DNA from: Candidatus Methanoplasma sp.
GTDB taxonomy: Archaea > Thermoplasmatota > Thermoplasmata > Methanomassiliicoccales > Methanomethylophilaceae
Reading direction: 5' to 3'
NCBI GenBank assembly: GCA_031256615.1
Contig: JAIRQG010000143.1
Coordinates: 1 to 10,878, forward strand
Length of the DNA stretch: 10,878 nt
The notes beneath the pieces were generated by a model that was given only the letters and a program-made list of their open reading frames with translations, made no database searches and was not told the origin of the DNA. Below, one piece after another: positions 6,506 through 10,878 of the stretch; the first letter of the stretch is position 1, and each line of letters begins with the position of its first letter. Position numbers and translations under genes: made by a program.

Positions 6506-6799
6506 TCAGTTCCTGTTCTTTACCAGGTGTTCAGGGCGAGCGACCACCATCTTGATCTTGTTGCCTTCCTTCACGTTGACCTCGTATGCGGCTCCCCTTG
6601 GGCCTACAACGACACCGGTCTGTCCGTGGAATCTGGAAAAGGGCATACCCTTGTGGACACTGGGGTCTATTACGATGTTGACCTTCTCTCCGACTTCGAA
6701 CTGCTGGAAGGCTTTCGTTATGGGCGAAAGACCGCGTGCCCTCGGTTTTTTCTGCAATACCTGGCGGGTCTTTGTCCTTGTTCCTCTGGATGACTGCAT
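6506..6799 (-). CDS. rpl21e: Large-subunit ribosomal protein L21e
   Basis: This 97-residue basic protein is a component of the archaeal and eukaryotic 50S/60S subunit, absent from bacteria. The N-terminus is rich in Arg and Lys (SSRGTRTKTRQVLQKK), followed by the family core with FEVGEKVNIVIDPSVHKGMP (34-53) and the FHGQTGVVVG turn (57-66). Its ATG comes one nucleotide after the pus10 stop. A GAGGGAT stretch at 6810-6804, overlapping the pus10 stop codon, can serve as the ribosome binding site, so the two genes are translationally linked. rpoF follows after 23 nt. Confidence 0.95.
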   Translation of the reverse strand: MQSSRGTRTKTRQVLQKKPRARGLSPITKAFQQFEVGEKVNIVIDPSVHKGMPFSRFHGQTGVVVGPRGAAYEVNVKEGNKIKMVVARPEHLVKNRN

Positions 6800-6800
6800 C

Positions 6801-8036
6801 TTAATCCCTCGTTTGTTCTTGATAGTTGATCGCTACCACGTCAAGGATCTGTACCACACATCTTATCCCCAGCATATCTGAGAAGTTCGGCACGGTCCTT
6901 CCCTCATCGCCCGAGACAAGTTCTTTGATGTATGTCCCGGATTCTGCGTTCACGGTGAGGTCGAACACATCATCGCCGATCATCTCCGCCTCGACCCATC
7001 GGACCTCCCTTTTTCTTACAAGGTCGGCACGCCTGTGCTCCACACGTTGTGGAGTCCTCTGGTCAATGTGGACATTCTTGAATGATAAAGCTACCTCATT
7101 TAGTCTTTCTTTATTAACTTTGCTCTCGGCTTTTACCCGCGCCTTATAGGTTTTATCAGGATCGGCGCTCTTGTACTCCTGCACCGCGGCACGTTCGACG
7201 TAGTGCAGACGGGCAAATCCGGCAAGATCTGACATGTTGGCTCTTCTTTCAAGGTCATCGAGATCTATGTCCCTTATTCTGGGTCTGCTTATTTCCAGCA
7301 CGAAGGGTCTGCCCTCGCCGAGCATGCAGGCGTCTATATCCTCCCTCCCCATGCCGTGGAAGAAATGCTCCTCTCCGCCAGACATCTCCAGCGCTATGTC
7401 GCCGATTATCTCCTGCACCGATGTCTGGTACATCTTGCCTGTGCCTTTGCATCTGCCGCACCCTTTGCCTTTGCAGACCCTGCATGGCCATATGGTCTGA
7501 GGGATCTCGCGGCTGTATTTGTAGTATCTTCCGGCGATGAATATCGGCGCTATGTCAAGCACGACCTCTGCGAATCTTGTGTCGATGCAGGCCACGACCT
7601 GAGGGTTCTTGAACTCGACCGGCCGGTTGATCAGAGGAAGGGCAAGTTTTCCTATCTCTCTGTTGAGTTCCGTCTTTATGGCCTCGGCGTTCTCGAGCCC
7701 ATAGGTCTCCCACAATTTTTTTTCTTTATCGGCGATCTCCGGTTCCACCCTCGAACCCACCAGAAAGTTGTCGGAACGAACATTGTTCACATTCTCTGCC
7801 ACTGCCTGAGCGAATCTGTCCATAAGGTCGAAGACGTTCTCGCAGAGGTTGCAGACGTCCGGTGCAGGAGTGTTCTTCCCGCTTTCCGAAAGGGCGGACC
7901 TTATCATCCTGCCGCGGACATCGTTGGTCATCCCCGTTCCGATCTTCCCGAACATCCTTCCGAGACAGCGGTCGCACAGGCCGCATGATGCCAGCCCCTC
8001 TGCGGCCTCCAGATTCTCCTCGATCCAGTCTTCCAT
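6801..8036 (-). CDS. pus10: tRNA pseudouridine synthase Pus10
   Basis: Archaeal Pus10 forms pseudouridine at tRNA position 55, and in many species also at 54, in the T-loop. The protein has 411 residues. The N-terminal accessory region carries a Cys set at 18, 21, 24, 62 and 65, consistent with zinc binding, followed by a THUMP-like region. A second cysteine cluster lies at 185, 188, 193 and 196 (CRVCKGKGCGRC), just before the catalytic domain. The active-site signature is GMGREDIDACMLGEGRPF (228-245). Asp233 in GRED is the likely nucleophile by analogy with the GRxD of other pseudouridine synthases. The ATG at 8036 lies 9 nt after the KH gene stop with no clear Shine-Dalgarno sequence. All visible key residues are present. 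Confidence 0.94.
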   Translation of the reverse strand: MEDWIEENLEAAEGLASCGLCDRCLGRMFGKIGTGMTNDVRGRMIRSALSESGKNTPAPDVCNLCENVFDLMDRFAQAVAENVNNVRSDNFLVGSRVEPEIADKEKKLWETYGLENAEAIKTELNREIGKLALPLINRPVEFKNPQVVACIDTRFAEVVLDIAPIFIAGRYYKYSREIPQTIWPCRVCKGKGCGRCKGTGKMYQTSVQEIIGDIALEMSGGEEHFFHGMGREDIDACMLGEGRPFVLEISRPRIRDIDLDDLERRANMSDLAGFARLHYVERAAVQEYKSADPDKTYKARVKAESKVNKERLNEVALSFKNVHIDQRTPQRVEHRRADLVRKREVRWVEAEMIGDDVFDLTVNAESGTYIKELVSGDEGRTVPNFSDMLGIRCVVQILDVVAINYQEQTRD

Positions 8037-8045
8037 ATGAACAGC

Positions 8046-8591
8046 TCACAGGTCAAAACCCATCTCGGAGATCCTTAGCCTCGGGCGCTGGCTCTCCAAG
8101 TAATGGTACACGGTCGCATGCTCGCTTCCGTTCAGGATGAGTTCGACGGCATGCTTTGCGACCGGAAGACTGACCGAATTCCCTATCAGCGATACTGTGT
8201 TACCGTAAACGGACATGTAACAGCCGGTTAATTCCTCTATTATCTGCCTTGTTCTTCCGCCGGCGCCTATCAGCCTTCCTCTGACCCTTGCCAATTGGTT
8301 GTGCCTGTCGCCCGCCACTTCTTTCAGGTCAAAGGTCTCGAAATATTCGTCATCCTCAAAAAGCCTTATCGCCCGATCGGGGTTGAATCCCCTTCCGACG
8401 GCCTTTATGACATCCATGATCTTGAGGACCATGAGAGGATCCGCGCCTTTCGCTTCTTCATTGAAAAGCACCCCTCCCTCGGTATCGATATCCAGCTTTA
8501 TCCCGGACATCTTTTCCAGCATCTTCTTTGTCTCGCCTTGCTTTCCTATAAGCGTACCGACACGGTCGCTCGGTATCCTTACGGATCTCAT
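8046..8591 (-). CDS. pno1: Dim2/Pno1-like KH-domain RNA-binding protein
   Basis: This 181-residue protein is the archaeal homologue of Dim2/Pno1 (Krr1-related), which binds the 3' end of small-subunit rRNA during late maturation. It has two KH domains. KH1 has the GxxG loop GKQG at 16-19. KH2 has the GxxG loop GAGG at 109-112 within GRLIGAGGRTRQIIEELTG (105-123). The C-terminal GSEHATVYHYLESQRPRL (155-172) is the family signature. Its start overlaps the rio1 stop as ATGA (8591-8588). This next-to-rio1 arrangement, downstream of aIF1A, is widely conserved in archaea. A function in 16S 3'-end maturation together with Rio1 and KsgA is inferred from family knowledge and context. Confidence 0.93.
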   Translation of the reverse strand: MRSVRIPSDRVGTLIGKQGETKKMLEKMSGIKLDIDTEGGVLFNEEAKGADPLMVLKIMDVIKAVGRGFNPDRAIRLFEDDEYFETFDLKEVAGDRHNQLARVRGRLIGAGGRTRQIIEELTGCYMSVYGNTVSLIGNSVSLPVAKHAVELILNGSEHATVYHYLESQRPRLRISEMGFDL

Positions 8592-9385
8592 TCCTCTTCC
8601 TCCTCGTCATCATCCGAGCCGTTCAGTATCTCATCCATGATCTTGTCAGATTCTATAACATCTGCCCCTCTGTTCCTGAAGAAGCGGTTGATGTTCGCGA
8701 TGTCTCTTTTCAATAGGTCCTTGGCATTGAAAAAGTCATTGGTCATGGCCTGTCCGCAGTCTATCATTATGGGCTGCCCGTCCCACACAAGCACGTTGTA
8801 TTCGCTGAGATCGCCATGTACCAGGTGCGCATCCTTCCAGCCGTCTATTATGAACGACAGGACCTCATCGTACATATCTGTGGGATCATCAAGCTTGACG
8901 TCCTTAAGCTGCGGAGCCGGACAGCTCTCATCTCCGATGTACTCCATGAGAAGGCAGTTGTTATCGAAAGTTATGGGTTCCGGGACCGGCAGCCCCGCTT
9001 CCGCGTACCTCTGCAGGTTCCTGAACTCTTTGTTGGTCCAGGCATAGATAAGCTTCCACCTGTTGCCCGAAACGCCTTTGAACCTCGGATCTCCCTCGAT
9101 GTATCTTGCGACATTCTTGAAAGTGGAGGTGGAGGTCCTGAATATCTTTAGGGCAACCGGATCGCCGTCCTCGTCCGTCGCGAAGAAGACATTTCCTTCT
9201 TTTCCGATAGAGACCGGGTATCTGACGGCGTCGATGAACCCGCCTTTCATAAGATCGTAAATGGTCATCAGGGTCTTTTTGTCAAAGACCTCTCCGTCGG
9301 TCTGACGCTCGTCGCCGGTCTTGTTGGTCTTCAGAGCATCGACGCGCTGTTCGAGATAGGAAAATTTCTCATCATAGGAAGGCAG
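8588..9385 (-). CDS. rio1: RIO1-type serine/threonine kinase/ATPase, probable CTG start
   Basis: Rio1 acts as an ATPase/kinase in late 30S/40S maturation. Counting from the first ATG (9268), it has the RIO ATP-binding signature SIGKEGNVFFA (20-30), the catalytic Lys41, the RIO1 flexible-loop segment FKNVARYIEGDPRF (50-63), the catalytic loop HGDLSEYNVL (151-160, Asp153 and Asn158), and metal-binding Asp170 in IDCGQ. It ends in an acidic tail. That ATG gives 226 residues and cuts into the conserved RIO1 segment: the frame upstream reads EVFDKKTLM directly into TIYDLM. The frame is open for 39 more codons to a TGA at 9388-9386 but contains no ATG, GTG or TTG. CTG 9385-9383 lies 8 nt after AAGGTGG and would give 265 residues, a normal archaeal RIO1 length. 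The exact start is inferred; the gene identity is firm. Confidence 0.92.
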   Translation of the reverse strand: MPSYDEKFSYLEQRVDALKTNKTGDERQTDGEVFDKKTLMTIYDLMKGGFIDAVRYPVSIGKEGNVFFATDEDGDPVALKIFRTSTSTFKNVARYIEGDPRFKGVSGNRWKLIYAWTNKEFRNLQRYAEAGLPVPEPITFDNNCLLMEYIGDESCPAPQLKDVKLDDPTDMYDEVLSFIIDGWKDAHLVHGDLSEYNVLVWDGQPIMIDCGQAMTNDFFNAKDLLKRDIANINRFFRNRGADVIESDKIMDEILNGSDDDEEEEE

Positions 9386-9393
9386 TCAGAACA

Positions 9394-9400
9394 CCACCTT
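9394..9400 (-). promoter_or_regulatory. Shine-Dalgarno-like site supporting the rio1 CTG start
   Basis: AAGGTGG on the minus strand lies just after the aIF1A stop (9404-9402) and 8 nt before CTG 9385-9383. A ribosome binding site is expected here only if translation begins near 9385. From ATG 9268 it is more than 120 nt away and would have no evident role. Confidence 0.5.
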
Positions 9401-9401
9401 T

Positions 9402-9734
9402 TCAGAAAATATCCAGGCTTTTCGGCACTTTCCCTTTTTTGCTGAGGTTCACAGCCTGGGTCCTTGTGTACCTGAACCTTACATCGCATTTATCCGGCTG
9501 GAAATCCCAGAGGGATACGATAAGGAGATCGCCTTCGCGTATCCACATCCTCTTTTTGATCTTGCCGGGAATGCGTCCGACCCTTGACATTCCGTCCTCG
9601 CACATGACCTTGATCTTCGATGCGCCAAGCAGCTGATCGGCTATCCCGAACATCTCTCCTTCTTTTATGTTCGGCAGACGTACGCGTGTTACATCCTCTT
9701 CTGTGCTCTCGAACGGTTGTTCTTCTGCCGGCAT
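9402..9734 (-). CDS. eif1A: Translation initiation factor 1A (aIF1A)
   Basis: aIF1A binds the A-site side of the 30S subunit and helps set up the initiation complex with aIF1 and aIF2. The 110-residue protein has an acidic N-terminal tail and then the S1-like OB fold, beginning VRLPNIKEGEMFGIADQLLG (18-37), with MCEDGMSRVGRIPGK (44-58) and MWIREGDLLIVSLWDF (63-78), all family hallmarks. The short basic C-terminal tail ends in KSLDIF. The ATG is preceded by GGAG (9748-9745) at 10 nt spacing and a TATA-like element about 40 nt upstream, so this looks like the first gene of the operon that continues with rio1 and the Dim2 gene. Confidence 0.96.
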   Translation of the reverse strand: MPAEEQPFESTEEDVTRVRLPNIKEGEMFGIADQLLGASKIKVMCEDGMSRVGRIPGKIKKRMWIREGDLLIVSLWDFQPDKCDVRFRYTRTQAVNLSKKGKVPKSLDIF

Positions 9735-9770
9735 TTAAATGGTCTCCGTTCTTCCACGTAGCGCTCATCT

Positions 9771-9780
9771 ATTTTAAAGG
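9771..9780 (-). promoter_or_regulatory. TATA-like promoter element for the aIF1A-ksgA operon
   Basis: TTTAAAATA on the minus strand lies about 40 nt before the aIF1A ATG. A start site about 25 nt downstream would give a short leader that still contains the GGAG ribosome binding site. It overlaps an imperfect inverted repeat of TTTTAAAGG and CCTTAAAA, which could be an operator or just A+T-rich sequence. Coordinates are good to a base or so. Confidence 0.4.
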
Positions 9781-9814
9781 TTATCCTTAAAAGGGTCCTC
9801 GCTCCGATAAAAAA

Positions 9815-9822
9815 CTATTTTA
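9815..9822 (+). promoter_or_regulatory. TATA-like promoter element for tRNA-Glu
   Basis: CTATTTTAA lies about 28 nt upstream of the first base of the tRNA, the spacing expected of an archaeal tRNA promoter. The intergenic region 9735-9847 thus appears to carry two divergent promoters. Confidence 0.4.
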
Positions 9823-9847
9823 ACCATATCAATCATGAGCGCCGTAA

Positions 9848-9920
9848 GCTCTGGTAGTGTAGCGGCCAATCATTCGGCCCTTTCGAGGCCGACACTCGGG
9901 TTCGAATCCCGACCAGAGCA
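9848..9920 (+). tRNA. tRNA-Glu (anticodon UUC)
   Basis: The gene has 73 nt and a complete cloverleaf. The 7-bp acceptor stem GCTCTGG/CCAGAGC is perfectly paired, with discriminator A at 9920. The anticodon stem CGGCC/GGCCG (9875-9879 with 9887-9891) encloses the loop CTTTCGA, placing TTC at 9882-9884. The T stem TCGGG/CCCGA encloses TTCGAAT. The 3' CCA is not encoded and no intron is present. UUC reads GAA and GAG glutamate codons. In archaea the charged species also feeds Glu to Gln transamidation on tRNA-Gln only if misacylated, so this gene serves plain Glu decoding. It converges on the HAD gene, whose stop lies 11 nt away. Confidence 0.95.
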
Positions 9921-9931
9921 CATATCCTCTA

Positions 9932-10878
9932 TCACCTGAACAGTTTTTTGCGGTATTCGGCGCTCTTCTTCGCGATCTCGTCCACATTGTCCTTGTTGAC
10001 GATGTGAACCTCCGGCAGCTTTTTCGGATTGGATGCCAGCATCGCCGACATAAGGTAAGGGTCGGGGAAGTCTTTCTTCTCCAGCGTCTCCCTGTCCCAT
10101 CTCTCTACAAGATCCAGGACAGCTTCTATCCCCTCATTGTAGAATTCCTGCACAAGCACCGCCGCGGCCGTGCAGTCCCTTGATATAACGGCGATGTTCG
10201 ACTTCCTGACGGCGAACCCGCAGCCGTTGAAGGACATTGCGAGACCTCCTCTGTCCTTTACCGTGTCAAGCGCGTGTATGTCCGTTATGTCTCCGCCGAT
10301 GAAGGCTGTGCCTTCGAAATCTATCTGCGTCCTCTTTCTCAGCTCTATCAGGAAATAAGCTTTCTCATTGGCCCCGACCGGCCTGAACTGCCTCATCATC
10401 TCCGAGGCGGGCATGTCCCTGAACCTCTCATTGAATATCTCATCCAGGGTCATTACCATGTTCACTTCATCCTGATGAAGTTTTACCGGCACATTCAGCT
10501 CATATTCCTGCCTGGGCATCTTCAGATTCGTTATTATGCCTGCCATCTCCCTGATGGCCTTCGCCTCCTGCCTGGACATATCGTAATTGTCGAATGCTAC
10601 ATCTGTGCAGTCGACCACCGCTCTTGGAACATCGAGCTCGTTGCAGAGGTTCAGCACGGCATGTTCATAGGACGAAGTGGTGATGAATGTGGGCAGAGTA
10701 TCCATAAGATGCCTCATGACCCTCTTGGCCTCCGGCATGAGCTTCAGGCATCTGCCGCTGTACTCCATGGCGGCATAGTCTGTCATGCCGAACGCTTTCA
10801 GGAACGGCGCGATGAACCGCACGGTGTTGCCGGAACGCCCTTCGGACCGGTTCAGCACATAGCTGACCACATCGTCAT
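9932..10878 (-). CDS. ehaR: HAD-superfamily protein, EhaR-like (5' end beyond window)
   Basis: The open frame continues to the right edge, giving at least 314 codons. A GTG at 10870-10868 lies within the conserved segment (DDVVSYVLNR) and is not a credible start, so the N-terminus with the nucleophile DxD motif lies outside. Visible are HAD motif II-like ITTSSYEHAV (63-72, counted from that GTG), a large cap region (about 85-180), and the C-terminal acidic motif FIGGDITDIHAL (190-201), followed by GLAMSFNGCGFAV. This matches the archaeal COG4030/EhaR family, named after subunit R of the methanogen Eha hydrogenase, although members also occur without Eha. No Eha genes are nearby here. It is predicted to be a phosphohydrolase; the substrate is unknown. 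Confidence 0.8.
   Translation of the reverse strand, partial: DDVVSYVLNRSEGRSGNTVRFIAPFLKAFGMTDYAAMEYSGRCLKLMPEAKRVMRHLMDTLPTFITTSSYEHAVLNLCNELDVPRAVVDCTDVAFDNYDMSRQEAKAIREMAGIITNLKMPRQEYELNVPVKLHQDEVNMVMTLDEIFNERFRDMPASEMMRQFRPVGANEKAYFLIELRKRTQIDFEGTAFIGGDITDIHALDTVKDRGGLAMSFNGCGFAVRKSNIAVISRDCTAAAVLVQEFYNEGIEAVLDLVERWDRETLEKKDFPDPYLMSAMLASNPKKLPEVHIVNKDNVDEIAKKSAEYRKKLFR

Noticed and set aside
7356..7988. Plus-strand open frame of 210 codons
   Set aside because: It is antisense to pus10, where the opposite strand carries the Cys clusters and the GRED active site.
8295..9047. Plus-strand open frame of 250 codons
   Set aside because: It is antisense to the Dim2/Pno1 and rio1 genes, and the serine-rich run is the complement of the acidic tail codons of rio1.
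10868..10870. GTG as start of the HAD gene
   Set aside because: The frame stays open to the window edge and the residues around it match the interior of the EhaR family, so the gene is simply cut by the window.
1..10878. CRISPR array, insertion sequence or rRNA gene
   Set aside because: No regularly spaced repeats, transposase motifs, terminal inverted repeats or rRNA-like sequence were seen.

Overview
The window is archaeal chromosome. Protein L21e, RNA polymerase subunit Rpo4/F, aIF1A, Pus10, a Dim2/Pno1-type KH protein, RIO1 kinase, a DUF655 protein and a family-B DNA polymerase all occur together. An EhaR-type HAD protein, best known from methanogens, points to a methanogenic or related euryarchaeon. 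I infer, without proof, a Thermoplasmata/Methanomassiliicoccales-like organism. All eleven housekeeping genes whose 3' ends are visible stop with TGA (nine) or TAA (two) and none with TAG, which would fit a pyrrolysine-using lineage, although the sample is small.

Layout. (1) Positions 1-935 form a visibly A+T-rich accessory stretch. It holds the 5' part of a small minus-strand peptide gene with a bacteriocin/RiPP-like leader, then divergent plus-strand small ORFs (266-517 and 554-760, in the same frame and separated by one TAA), then a frameshifted lipoprotein-like remnant that runs into the 3' end of polB. (2) Positions 936-4539 on the minus strand hold ychF followed by polB, 4 nt apart. (3) Positions 4540-4793 are a 254-nt intergenic region with a terminator-like hairpin and a weak TATA-like element. 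(4) Positions 4794-9734 on the minus strand are a tightly packed run, in transcription order: aIF1A, rio1, dim2/pno1, pus10, rpl21e, rpoF, DUF655, ksgA. Two junctions are ATGA overlaps and the other gaps are 1 to about 25 nt. (5) A divergent promoter region (about 9735-9847) separates this run from a plus-strand tRNA-Glu(UUC) at 9848-9920. (6) A convergent minus-strand HAD/EhaR-like gene enters from the right edge and lacks its N-terminus here.

How the genes work together. The long run is a ribosome and translation module. KsgA/Dim1, Dim2/Pno1 and Rio1 are the archaeal counterparts of late pre-40S assembly factors. They sit with initiation factor 1A, a large-subunit protein, a tRNA pseudouridine synthase and an RNA polymerase stalk subunit.

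The least explained parts are the accessory stretch at the left edge and the start of rio1. Conserved rio1 coding sequence extends 39 codons upstream of the first ATG, with no ATG, GTG or TTG in frame, and a well-placed CTG follows a Shine-Dalgarno-like sequence.
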